Assembly (NCBI RefSeq): GCF_002197665.1
Contig: NZ_NBBJ01000006.1
Span: forward strand, 1-64,000
Length of the DNA: 64,000 nucleotides
Source of the DNA: Sphingomonas mucosissima
Lineage (GTDB): Bacteria > Pseudomonadota > Alphaproteobacteria > Sphingomonadales > Sphingomonadaceae
Direction of reading: 5' to 3'
The notes beneath the pieces were generated by a model, which saw nothing but the letters and a program-made list of their open reading frames with translations, did no database searches and was not told the DNA's origin. Shown here piece after piece: positions 25,008 to 32,828 of this stretch. A program made the position numbers and the translations under genes. The stretch's first letter is position 1, and the number at the start of each line of letters is the position of its first letter.

Positions 25008-26321
25008 TTATTCGCGGAGCACGGGACGAAATACCGCGTCCGTCCCGTCCAGCGTAGGATCACCCGGCAGGCCGAGCAACGTGCGCAGAAGCGGCGCGAC
25101 CGCAACGTTGTCGAACACCGGCAGGCGCCGGCCACGGGCGAACGACGGGCCATTGCCGATAAAGAGCGCGCGCATGCTGGGGTGCAGCGGGTCAAAGCCG
25201 TGGTTGCCGCGCGCAAAGGCTTGGGCGGGCGCGGTCTTCATCAGCTCCCAGCCCGGCTCGGCGAGGCAGAGGAACGCCGGGATGCGGACGTTGCGACCAT
25301 AGTGGAAGCGCGCCGGGATACTCTCCTTGCGCCAGCATTCCATGTGGGGGTGCTGCTTCAGCAAGGCGGACGCGACGGCTGCTTCGCGCCCAGGCAGCGG
25401 CGAGAACGTCGCATAGGGGCCGCTTTCGACAATGCGCGCGTCAGTCGGGGGGACAACGCGATCAAGCGCAACCACGCGCTCGCTTGACGTGGCGGCCATG
25501 CCATGATCGGAAACAATGATCAGGTTGGCAGGCTGGCCCAATTCGGCGAGGCCCATCATCAGCGCTCCGATCTGCCGATCGACTTCCGCCACGGCCGTTT
25601 GCACGCCCGCAGCGTCGGGCCCACCGCGGTGCCCTTCGGTGTCCACCACGTCGAAGTAGGTGGTCACGAAGCGGGGTCGGATGCCTGCCGGGCGCCGCAT
25701 CCAGTCGATCACCTGCCGAACGCGGTTCTCGCCGGGCATCTGCTGGCTGAATGCCTGCCAGTCGCTTGGCCGCACGCCCCCAGTCAGCAGGTTCGGCCAT
25801 TCGGCGCCGCGCGTCCCACCCCAGGCAACGGTGGAGCCGGGCCAGAACATCGACGCGGTCCTGATCCCCGCCTGTTCCGCCGTCACCCAGATCGGCGGCG
25901 CAGCGTTCCACCAGAAGGGATCGTCGGTCGCCATGGTGAAGACCTCGCCCGGCCGCGCGGGATCCTCCATCATGTTTGCCGTGATCCCGTGCCGATCCGG
26001 GCGAAGGCCGGTCACCAGCGTCCAATGGTTGGGATACGTTTTGGATGGAAAGGAGGGCCGCATCGGCCCGGTCACGCCTTCAGCCGCCAGCCGGGAGAGG
26101 TTCGGCGTGATCCCCCGATCAAGGTAATCCGGGCGAAACCCGTCAATCCCGACGAGGATGGTGACTGGGGTACGCGCCTCATTGGGTGCCGAGACCGCGG
26201 CCAGCGGCGCGGGCGCAGTTGCGGCCGGAAGGGCGGAGGGTGTCCCGGGGTACGCGCACCCAGCCAGAGAGACGGCCAGGGAGGATACCGCGGCAAGGGC
26301 GGGAATCAGTTGGCGAAGCAT
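25008..26321 (-). CDS. nucleotide pyrophosphatase/phosphodiesterase-family lipoprotein
   Basis: This 437-residue protein has a lipoprotein signal (AVSLAGC) and belongs to the alkaline-phosphatase superfamily, NPP branch. Two-zinc ligands and the nucleophile can be read: Asp in GIDGFRPD, Thr in SFPSKTYPNH, Asp and His in VVDTEGHRGG, Asp and His in IVSDHGMA, and a late His in RGNHGFDP. It probably hydrolyses phosphodiester or pyrophosphate bonds of nucleotides or lipids in the periplasm. Confidence 0.88.
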   Translation of the reverse strand: MLRQLIPALAAVSSLAVSLAGCAYPGTPSALPAATAPAPLAAVSAPNEARTPVTILVGIDGFRPDYLDRGITPNLSRLAAEGVTGPMRPSFPSKTYPNHWTLVTGLRPDRHGITANMMEDPARPGEVFTMATDDPFWWNAAPPIWVTAEQAGIRTASMFWPGSTVAWGGTRGAEWPNLLTGGVRPSDWQAFSQQMPGENRVRQVIDWMRRPAGIRPRFVTTYFDVVDTEGHRGGPDAAGVQTAVAEVDRQIGALMMGLAELGQPANLIIVSDHGMAATSSERVVALDRVVPPTDARIVESGPYATFSPLPGREAAVASALLKQHPHMECWRKESIPARFHYGRNVRIPAFLCLAEPGWELMKTAPAQAFARGNHGFDPLHPSMRALFIGNGPSFARGRRLPVFDNVAVAPLLRTLLGLPGDPTLDGTDAVFRPVLRE

Positions 26322-26459
26322 CCGGTTGCGGTAGCGATCAGACGCGTCGCTGTCGCCAGTCTGATTGCTTACAGCCCGGCCCGTCAGGGAATAACAAGCG
26401 CACGTCAGGGCCCCTGGTGGCCGAGCCGTGCGCTCGTGTCGATGATTTCAGCCGCGCCC

Positions 26460-27797
26460 TCACCGGGCCGGTGTGCGCGCGGCGGCCACGCGCCAGATCA
26501 CGTTGCCAACGTCATCGGCGACGAGCATCGCGCCCGTGCGATCGCCAATCACGCCAACCGGCCGGCCCTGCGCTTCGCCCTTGGCGTTGAGGAAGCCGGT
26601 CAGCACATCGATCGGCTTTGCGCCGGGCGCCGGCCAGCCCTTGTCGGTGAAGGGAACGAAGGTGACCTTGTAGCCCGATGGCGGCACGCGGTTCCACGAG
26701 CCATGCTCGCCAATGAAAGCGCCATGGGCATAGCGCTGCCCAAGATTGACGTCACCGGCGAAGGTGAGACCCAATGCGGCGACATGCGGTCCCAAGGCAT
26801 AGTCCGGCCGCTTCGAATATTGCTGCAGCTGCGGATTGGCCGGCTCCACGCGCTTGTCGGGATAGCCGCCCCAATAATACCACGGCCAGCCGAAGTGATC
26901 GCCCAGTTCGATCGCGGTCAAATAGTCGGGGACAATATCGGAACCCAGCATGTCGCGCTCGTTGACCACCGTCCACAGCTGCTTCGACTGCGGGTTGATC
27001 GCCATGCCGTTGGGATTGCGCAGGCCAGCGGCATAGACACGCGACGTCTTTTCCTTGGGCCAGACCTGAAGGATGTTGGCGCGCTTGCGCTCCAGATCGA
27101 GACCCTTTTCGGCGATGTTCGAAGCGGAGCCGACCGAAACGTACAATGTGCGGCCGTCCTCGGCAGCGATCACGTTGCGCGCCCAATGGTTCTCGCCGCC
27201 CGGCAAGGTGATCACCACTTCCGGCTTGGCGTCGATCTTGGTCGCGCCCTCCGTATAGGGCACGCGAACCAGTGCGTCGGTGTTGGCGATATAAAGCTGT
27301 CCGTCGAACAGCGTCATGCCGAACGGTGAGTTGAGCCCGGTCATGAACACGGAGCGGAACTCCGCTTCGCCGTTGCCATCCGCATCGCGGAGCAGCGTGA
27401 TCCGGTTGGCCGAAGGAACCCCGGCGCCTGCGCGGCCCATCAGATAGCGCATCACCTGATCCACGAAGCTGCGCCCACGTGGCGGGGAGTTCGTTTCGGC
27501 AACAAGCACGTCACCATTGGGCAAACGGTACATCCAGCGGGGATGATCCAAGCCCTCGGCAAAGCGCGAGACGGTCAGCCCGGCGGCGGCCTGCGGCTTC
27601 GCGCCGGCAGGCCAGCCAACGGCATCGGCAACCTTGACCGTCGGGATCATCTGGCTGCGCGGCTCGGTGATCCTCGGCCGCTGGCCGGTCACCTCCGCAA
27701 CATCGACGCGGGCCTTGTCTGGCCAGCCCAGCCAGGTGAAGATGCCGATGCCCGCGAGGACAACCAAGCCCAGCACGATCAGAATGTGTTTGCGCAT
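26460..27797 (-). CDS. membrane-anchored sorbosone dehydrogenase/PQQ-type sugar dehydrogenase
   Basis: The 445-residue protein has an N-terminal signal anchor (residues 4-24), then a six-bladed propeller of the soluble glucose/sorbosone dehydrogenase family: FAEGLDHPRWMYRLPNGDVLVAE, LNSPFGMTLFDGQLY, AAGLRNPNGMAI, and GEHGSWNR near the end. Relatives oxidise aldoses with PQQ in the periplasm. PQQ synthesis genes are not in the window, so cofactor use is inferred. The ATG at 27797 gives the signal anchor. Confidence 0.85.
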   Translation of the reverse strand: MRKHILIVLGLVVLAGIGIFTWLGWPDKARVDVAEVTGQRPRITEPRSQMIPTVKVADAVGWPAGAKPQAAAGLTVSRFAEGLDHPRWMYRLPNGDVLVAETNSPPRGRSFVDQVMRYLMGRAGAGVPSANRITLLRDADGNGEAEFRSVFMTGLNSPFGMTLFDGQLYIANTDALVRVPYTEGATKIDAKPEVVITLPGGENHWARNVIAAEDGRTLYVSVGSASNIAEKGLDLERKRANILQVWPKEKTSRVYAAGLRNPNGMAINPQSKQLWTVVNERDMLGSDIVPDYLTAIELGDHFGWPWYYWGGYPDKRVEPANPQLQQYSKRPDYALGPHVAALGLTFAGDVNLGQRYAHGAFIGEHGSWNRVPPSGYKVTFVPFTDKGWPAPGAKPIDVLTGFLNAKGEAQGRPVGVIGDRTGAMLVADDVGNVIWRVAAARTPAR

Positions 27798-27899
27798 GGA
27801 GACGAGATAGACGCGCGAGGCCGTGGGGGGAAGGGTGGTTAAGGGCGCCTGAGGCCGCGCGCGCGCAGGAACGTGCAAGCCTGCACGAGCAACGCCTGA

Positions 27900-28424
27900 T
27901 CAGGCCAGCAACGTGTCCGCCAGCAGCAGCAGAAGCTTGACGTCCATCGCCGCGCCGTCGGCGCGCTTCTGCGCAACAAACGCGGTGAGCATAGCGCGGG
28001 GGACGACGTGAACGGTGATGTCCTCCTCCGCGTCCCCGCCGCCGGGGCCAACCTTCACCAGCTCGCGCGCGCGCACCAGCGTGAAGCCTTCGCTCACCAT
28101 GCCGGGAGAGGAATGGAAAAAACCGAGCGGCTCGATCACGCCGGCGCGATAGCCGGTTTCTTCCTCCAGCTCACGCCGGGCAGCCTCGACCAGCGGCTCG
28201 CCAGCCTCCACGTCGCCGATCAGTCCGGCCGGCAATTCGAGGCACGTACGGCCCAGTGGCACGCGATATTGCTCGACCAGGATCACTTCGTCGTCATCGG
28301 TGATGGCGACGATGACCGCTGCTCCGATCCCCCGGCAGCGCGAGGCATATTCCCATTTGCCCTGCTTCACCATCTTGATGAAGCGGCCCTCCCATATCGT
28401 CTCTGGCGTGCTGTCGTCCGTCAT
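27900..28424 (-). CDS. NUDIX hydrolase, ADP-ribose pyrophosphatase type
   Basis: This 174-residue enzyme has a complete NUDIX box, GDVEAGEPLVEAARRELEEE plus TGY, which binds Mg2+ for hydrolysis of nucleoside diphosphates linked to another group. The overall arrangement (VEQYRVPLGRTCLELPAGLI before the box) is that of ADP-ribose pyrophosphatases. Its ATG overlaps the stop of the upstream TPM gene (ATGA), so it is cotranslated with the TPM-TPM-LemA group. Confidence 0.88.
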   Translation of the reverse strand: MTDDSTPETIWEGRFIKMVKQGKWEYASRCRGIGAAVIVAITDDDEVILVEQYRVPLGRTCLELPAGLIGDVEAGEPLVEAARRELEEETGYRAGVIEPLGFFHSSPGMVSEGFTLVRARELVKVGPGGGDAEEDITVHVVPRAMLTAFVAQKRADGAAMDVKLLLLLADTLLA

Positions 28425-29092
28425 AGCTCGATCAATCGGTCGGGCAGCTCGTTGGGATTGCTGCCGGTGCGGGGAAAGTGTTCGGCGAGCACGACGCCGA
28501 TCTCCGCTACCGCGGCGGCCATGCCGTCGCCGGGCCGCTCGTCCTTCACCGCTTCGAGCAACACCGCCATCGCATGCCCCCACACATCCGCGGACACGCG
28601 ACTGTGGATGCCGGCATCCGCTACGATTTCGGCCCGGTGTTCATCGAGGCTGAGGTACAGGAGCACGCCCGTGGCAGCCGCGGTGCGGTGTTCGGCCGAA
28701 GCGCGGAACAGCGTCAGCGCACGGGCATGAACCCGGCGGGTCTTCGTGGCGCCGGGCGTCAATGCCATGCGCAGCGCCGGAATGGCGAGCAGGTAGCGGA
28801 CCAGTAGATACGTCGCGGCCGCCAGGAATGTGGCCACCGTCAGCGCCGTTCCGGTGGACACATGCTCGTTCCACGGATCACCGCTCAGCAGGTGAATGGC
28901 GTCGATCGCGCCGGGGAAGGTCGCCAAAAGCGCGAGCACGAGCAGCATCGCGAGCACGGCCCAATGCAGCCCGACATCATGATACGCGTCGGATCGGCGC
29001 GCGACGATCGTGACGATCTCGCCAACCGTGTTGCGTTCTGCCGCGGCCACCGCAGCAGTGACCTTTGCATGATCCTCACCGGACAGCCGCAT
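28421..29092 (-). CDS. TPM-domain membrane protein
   Basis: This protein of about 223 residues begins with a short helix-rich segment (VAAAERNTVGEIVTIVARRS), two transmembrane helices (about 45-65 and 82-105), and a C-terminal TPM domain typical of the YgcG family. TPM domains are found in thylakoid and bacterial envelope proteins; some have phosphatase activity. The ATG at 29092 overlaps the upstream stop in a TGATG arrangement; TTG 29098 and GTG 29095 are also possible. Confidence 0.78.
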   Translation of the reverse strand: MRLSGEDHAKVTAAVAAAERNTVGEIVTIVARRSDAYHDVGLHWAVLAMLLVLALLATFPGAIDAIHLLSGDPWNEHVSTGTALTVATFLAAATYLLVRYLLAIPALRMALTPGATKTRRVHARALTLFRASAEHRTAAATGVLLYLSLDEHRAEIVADAGIHSRVSADVWGHAMAVLLEAVKDERPGDGMAAAVAEIGVVLAEHFPRTGSNPNELPDRLIEL

Positions 29093-30015
29093 CACCAACT
29101 CCCCGACGCGCCGCCGCCGCCGAACGATCCACCCCCGCCGCCGCCAAAGCCACCGCCGCCCCAGCCGCCGCCGCCGCCAGATCCGCCGCCCCAGTCGCCG
29201 CCACCGCCGTTTCGACTGTTCAGCGCCGCGCTCGCCACGTTGGCCGCGATGTTCCAGAGAACCACGGACCCGATCCCGCTGCCACCGCCGCCGCGGTATC
29301 GTTGACCCCTCGCACCGCCGCGACGCCCGAGTGAAAGCAGGACGAACAACGCAACCATGCCCCAGAAAACGAGGCCGAGCGGAAAGCCGCCGCCGCTGCG
29401 GCGTGGGCCGGCCCGCGTGGCATCGAATTGCTTGATGGCCGCGTCGAGGCGCGCCTGCGCCTCCTCAGGGGAGGCGCGTAGCTGAGCCTCCAGCGCATCG
29501 GCTCCCGCAACGACGCCGCCTGGCATGTCGCCGGCCTTGAAGCGCGGAAGGATCACCTGATTGATGATCACGCTGGAAAGCGCATCGGTCAGGATCGGCT
29601 CGAGGCCATAGCCGACTTCGACGCGCACCTTGCGCTCATTCGGGGCAACCAGGAGAATCGCACCGTTATTCACGTCCGCCAGCCCGACGCCCCAGGCGCG
29701 CCCGAGCTTGTAGCCATATTCCTCGATGGGATAATCCTGCAGGCTGGGCACCGTGGCGACGATCAATTGCCGCTTGGTGTCCCGCTGCATCGCATCCAGC
29801 TTCTGGGTCAGCTGCGCTTCCACCTGCGGCGGCAGAATATCCGCCGCGTCGACGACGAACCCCGTGAATTTCGGGAACGTCTGCGCGCTGGCAGGCGCCG
29901 GCGTGAACAGCGCCAGCAGCAGGAGCAATGCCACCGGCAAGGCAATGGCCCACGCCCACAACGAGCGAAGCTGCCCTCCGACATGCCTGCGGCCGGCAGC
30001 TGATGGTGCGATCAT
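29092..30015 (-). CDS. TPM-domain protein with glycine-rich tail (YgcG family)
   Basis: The 307-residue protein has a basic N-terminus, a signal helix ending at PASAQ (about residue 45), a TPM domain (FVVDAADILPPQVEAQL to about residue 180), one transmembrane helix near 218-236, and a long Gly/Ser/Trp tail that ends GGGGASGSW. Gly-rich tails are a family feature. It lies between LemA and a second TPM protein; the LemA-TPM pairing is widespread, but the job of the pair in the envelope is not settled. Confidence 0.88.
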   Translation of the reverse strand: MIAPSAAGRRHVGGQLRSLWAWAIALPVALLLLLALFTPAPASAQTFPKFTGFVVDAADILPPQVEAQLTQKLDAMQRDTKRQLIVATVPSLQDYPIEEYGYKLGRAWGVGLADVNNGAILLVAPNERKVRVEVGYGLEPILTDALSSVIINQVILPRFKAGDMPGGVVAGADALEAQLRASPEEAQARLDAAIKQFDATRAGPRRSGGGFPLGLVFWGMVALFVLLSLGRRGGARGQRYRGGGGSGIGSVVLWNIAANVASAALNSRNGGGGDWGGGSGGGGGWGGGGFGGGGGGSFGGGGASGSW

Positions 30016-30023
30016 CCTGATGA

Positions 30024-30602
30024 TCAGCCGCCGAAGTCGACCTTCGGCGCCGTCTCCGCGCCCGGTGTCGTCGCCTGGAACGGCACCATCGGCTTGGCAC
30101 CGTAGAAGACCCGCGCGCCGATCGCATCCGGGAAGGTGCGGATGCGCGTGTTATACGCCTGAACGGCCGAATTATAGTCGTTGCGGGCGATGGTGATCCG
30201 GTTTTCCGTGCTCTCCAACTGGCTCATCAGCGTGGTATAGTTCGACTGGCTCTTCAGCTCGGGATACGCTTCCTGCAATCGTTGCAGCGATAGCGTGAGC
30301 CCCGCCTGCGCGCGCTGATACGCCTGCATCTTGGCAGGATCCGCCAGGTCCTCACCCGACACCTGAACTTGAGTGGCCGACGCTCGTGCCTGCGTCACCT
30401 CAGTCAGGATTTCCTTCTCCTGCGCGCCGGCTGCCTTCACGGTCGACACGAGGTTCGGGATCAGGTCCGCCCGGCGCTGATAATAGTTCTGCACGTCAGC
30501 CCAGCGCGCCTTGGCATTTTCCTCGGCCGTCGGAACGCTGTTGATCCCGCAGCCCGCAACGCTGGCAGACAGTGCAAGGAGGACGACAGGGCGAAACGTC
30601 AT
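30024..30602 (-). CDS. LemA-family lipoprotein
   Basis: The 192-residue protein has a lipobox (SVAGC) in place of the usual LemA membrane anchor. Its helical core carries the family signatures YYQRRADLIPNLVSTVKAA, KSQSNYTTLMSQLESTENRI and ARNDYNSAVQAYNTRIRTFP. It is the first gene of a four-gene minus-strand unit: lemA, two TPM genes and the NUDIX gene, each within 8 bp of or overlapping the next. Confidence 0.92.
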   Translation of the reverse strand: MTFRPVVLLALSASVAGCGINSVPTAEENAKARWADVQNYYQRRADLIPNLVSTVKAAGAQEKEILTEVTQARASATQVQVSGEDLADPAKMQAYQRAQAGLTLSLQRLQEAYPELKSQSNYTTLMSQLESTENRITIARNDYNSAVQAYNTRIRTFPDAIGARVFYGAKPMVPFQATTPGAETAPKVDFGG

Positions 30603-30706
30603 GGGCTTGGCTCTCCAGTAACTGTGTCACGGATATAGGACAGCCGGAACGCTTGGCGAAGGGGCAATCGACGATTAACCTCCGTGGGAAAAACGGGGAC
30701 ATCGCG

Positions 30707-31159
30707 ATGCTCAAGGAATTCAGGGCGTTCATAGCGCGCGGCAACGTGCTCGATCTGGCCGTGGCGGTGATCATCGGCGGCGCGTTCAGCCGGATCGTGA
30801 CCTCGCTCACCGAGGACGTGCTGATGCCGATAATCGGGCGGATCCTGGGCGGCCTGGATTTCTCCAGCTATTTCGTGGTGCTGGGCGCGGTGCCGGCGGC
30901 GCTTCAGGGGTCAACCGATTACGCAGCGTTGAAGAAAGCCGGCGTGCCGTTGCTCGGCTATGGCGCATTTGCGACCCAAGCGGTCAATTTCGTCATCGTC
31001 GCCTTCATCATCTTCATGCTCGTGCGCACAATCAACCGCGCCGTGGCACTGTTCGAGCGCGAAAAGGCCCAGGCGGCAGAGGAGCCGAAGGCAGAGCCTA
31101 CCGATGTCGCGTTGCTGCGCGAGATCCGCGACGAGCTGAAAGCGCGGCCAAGGGTTTGA
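30707..31159 (+). CDS. mscL: large-conductance mechanosensitive channel
   Basis: MscL opens under membrane tension and releases solutes during osmotic downshock. The 150-residue protein shows the N-terminal MLKEFRAFIARGNVLDLAVA amphipathic helix and first pore helix (IIGGAFSRIVTSL), the second helix VNFVIVAFIIFMLVRTIN, and the charged C-terminal bundle helix. The start at 30707 gives the family N-terminus. It diverges from lemA and converges on the Rrf2 gene. Confidence 0.96.
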   Translation: MLKEFRAFIARGNVLDLAVAVIIGGAFSRIVTSLTEDVLMPIIGRILGGLDFSSYFVVLGAVPAALQGSTDYAALKKAGVPLLGYGAFATQAVNFVIVAFIIFMLVRTINRAVALFEREKAQAAEEPKAEPTDVALLREIRDELKARPRV

Positions 31160-31169
31160 TGCAAAAGCT

Positions 31170-31193
31170 GCCGTCCCGCCCTCGCCGGACGGC
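31170..31193. terminator. hairpin between convergent mscL and Rrf2 gene
   Basis: GCCGTCC (31170-31176) and GGACGGC (31187-31193) form a 7-bp stem with a 10-base loop in the 41-bp gap between the two stop codons. There is no T-run, so the role as a shared terminator is inferred. Confidence 0.45.
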
Positions 31194-31200
31194 GAACCGC

Positions 31201-31632
31201 CTAAGCGGCCGCCATTTCCTCTGCCGTGGCATCGGCGAGGCTGGTGCCGTCCAGGATCCGCGCCGTTTCGTCACGCACGCGCGCCATCGCCTGGCGGATC
31301 GCACAATCCGCCTCGCTCTTGCAGTCCTTGCAGGGGCGATAGGCAGTGCGGCTCACGCACGGGACGAGCGCCAGCGGCCCCTCAATCACGCGGATCACTT
31401 CGCCCAGTGAAATCAGATGGGCGGGCCGCGAGAGAACATAGCCGCCCATCTTGCCGCGCTGGCTATGCAGCAGCCCGGCATCGCGCAGATCCGCCAGGAT
31501 CAGTTCCAGGAACTTGCGCGGGACATTCGCCTCAACCGCGATCCGGTTCATCGGGATCGGCGGGCCACCAGCAGGCATGGTGGCAAGGAAGATCATCGAG
31601 CGGAGGGCATAACGGGAACGCTGGGTAAGCAT
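31201..31632 (-). CDS. Rrf2-family transcriptional regulator with cysteine cluster
   Basis: This 143-residue regulator has an N-terminal winged helix (LTQRSRYALRSMIFLA to KMGGYVLSRP) and cysteines at 92, 101, 104 and 110. IscR, NsrR and RirA of this family bind a 2Fe-2S or 4Fe-4S cluster through three cysteines in the same region, so this protein is likely an iron-sulfur, nitric oxide or iron sensor. No iron-sulfur assembly genes are adjacent. It may control itself through a small palindrome (ATGC-N4-GCAT at 31646-31657) just upstream. Confidence 0.85.
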   Translation of the reverse strand: MLTQRSRYALRSMIFLATMPAGGPPIPMNRIAVEANVPRKFLELILADLRDAGLLHSQRGKMGGYVLSRPAHLISLGEVIRVIEGPLALVPCVSRTAYRPCKDCKSEADCAIRQAMARVRDETARILDGTSLADATAEEMAAA

Positions 31633-31699
31633 GATACTCTGTTATATGCACCCGCATTATGGCGACTGAAAGGCGCCTCTTCCAACTTTCGATCCGCTT

Positions 31700-31990
31700 C
31701 CCTATATCGGTCGGGCTCGCGGGGCTTGCCCCACGGCTATGGCGATAAACGCCGGTGAAAAATAGGCACAGCGGACCCGGGGGCAGTACCCGGCGGCTCC
31801 ACCATCGCAACTGCTTTCAGCAGTTTCGTTGACGGGGCCGAACCAGGATCGACGTGTGTTGAAAAGCGCTGGCTTTTGCTCGGAATGGGACCACCGTGAC
31901 GGCCTATACACAAGTGCCAACGATAACGAAGCACTCGCGATTGCGGCGTAACCCTAAGGCTTAACGGCCTAAGGTTACTCTAAAATAGCG
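31700..31990 (+). ncRNA. ssrA: tmRNA, circularly permuted two-piece form
   Basis: The acceptor piece comes first and ends CGGCTCC-ACCA at 31794-31804. An intervening sequence follows, then the coding piece beginning GGGGCCG at 31834. These arms pair as a seven-base acceptor stem with a G3-U70 wobble, the alanine identity signal. The tag frame is GCC at 31916 to TAA at 31949-31951 and encodes ANDNEALAIAA, typical of alphaproteobacteria. Downstream, CCTAAGGCTTAACGGCCTAAGG forms pseudoknot-like pairing. The outer ends, about 31700 and 31990, are estimates. tmRNA with SmpB rescues stalled ribosomes and marks proteins for ClpXP. Confidence 0.94.
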
Positions 31991-32003
31991 CGGTTGGACC
32001 GCA

Positions 32004-32056
32004 CCGGGCAACAGAAGCGGATTCCAGCGGCACGGGGAGCGCCGGGCAACAGAAGC
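32004..32056. repeat. 15-bp direct repeat downstream of tmRNA
   Basis: CCGGGCAACAGAAGC occurs at 32004-32018 and again at 32042-32056, 38 bp apart, in the gap between the tmRNA and the oxygenase gene. The bases between the copies show no coding potential. No integrase or element borders are nearby. Confidence 0.6.
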
Positions 32057-32143
32057 TCCCCACCTCAGCATGAAATCGTGTTGCGGTGGGGCCCCGATGG
32101 GGGACTCTTGCCTTCGGGTTTGGCCCGCGCAAATAGGGGCGTC

Positions 32144-32824
32144 ATGGCGATTACCAGCGTTCCCGGTCATCCATCCGACCATCGCGCCCGGATCGGCAAC
32201 TCCGTTGCCGCTCGGCTGGACGCCGATCCCCGCGCGATCAAGCTTCCCACCGAACAGGCGGCCGCGTGGAAGATCCCGGCCTATCTCGATGTGGCCACGT
32301 GCACGCGGCTGGTCGCGATGATCGATGCAAACCGCCGTCCCTCGACCCTGCTGTCGGATCACGGGGACACGTCGTTCCGCACCTCCGAAAGCTGCGACAT
32401 GAACCGCCGCGCGCCGGAGATCCAGCCGATCGATGAAGGGCTCGCGCACCTGCTCGGGCTGGACCCTGCTTGGGGCGAGACGATGCAGGGTCAGCGGTAC
32501 GCGCCGGGGCAGTATTTCAAGGCGCATCACGATTACTTTCACGAGGGCGAGAGCTACTGGCCGTCGATGAAGGCGTCCGGCGGTCAACGTGTGTGGACCG
32601 CGATGATCTTCCTCAACGATGTCGAGGAGGGCGGGGCGACCTGGTTTCCGCAGGCGGGCGTGCGCGTGAAGCCGAAACGTGGCACGCTGCTCGCCTGGAA
32701 CAACATGAAGCCGGATGGCAGCCCGAACACCGCCACGCTGCACGAAGGCACCGCGGTGTCCGAAGGCGTGAAGTACATCATCACCAAGTGGTTTCGGGAA
32801 GCGCCCTGGACCCCGCGGACGTGA
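32144..32824 (+). CDS. prolyl 4-hydroxylase-type 2-oxoglutarate/Fe(II) oxygenase
   Basis: This 226-residue enzyme has the double-stranded beta-helix of prolyl 4-hydroxylases. Iron ligands are His128 and Asp130 in AHHDYF and His200 in TLHEGT; Lys210 should bind 2-oxoglutarate. GQRYAPGQYF and AMIFLNDVEEGGATWFP are family signatures. It probably hydroxylates a proline in a protein or peptide. The ATG at 32144 follows AGGGGCG. recJ begins 4 bp after its stop codon. Confidence 0.88.
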   Translation: MAITSVPGHPSDHRARIGNSVAARLDADPRAIKLPTEQAAAWKIPAYLDVATCTRLVAMIDANRRPSTLLSDHGDTSFRTSESCDMNRRAPEIQPIDEGLAHLLGLDPAWGETMQGQRYAPGQYFKAHHDYFHEGESYWPSMKASGGQRVWTAMIFLNDVEEGGATWFPQAGVRVKPKRGTLLAWNNMKPDGSPNTATLHEGTAVSEGVKYIITKWFREAPWTPRT

Positions 32825-32828
32825 CGAG

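Noticed and set aside
29100..29290. proline-rich frame on the plus strand
   Set aside because: It is the antisense of the glycine-rich tail of the TPM-domain protein.
30647..30673. EcfG promoter upstream of mscL
   Set aside because: GGAAC is present, but at the right spacing the sequence is CGAC, not CGTT, and the spacer is 18 bases.
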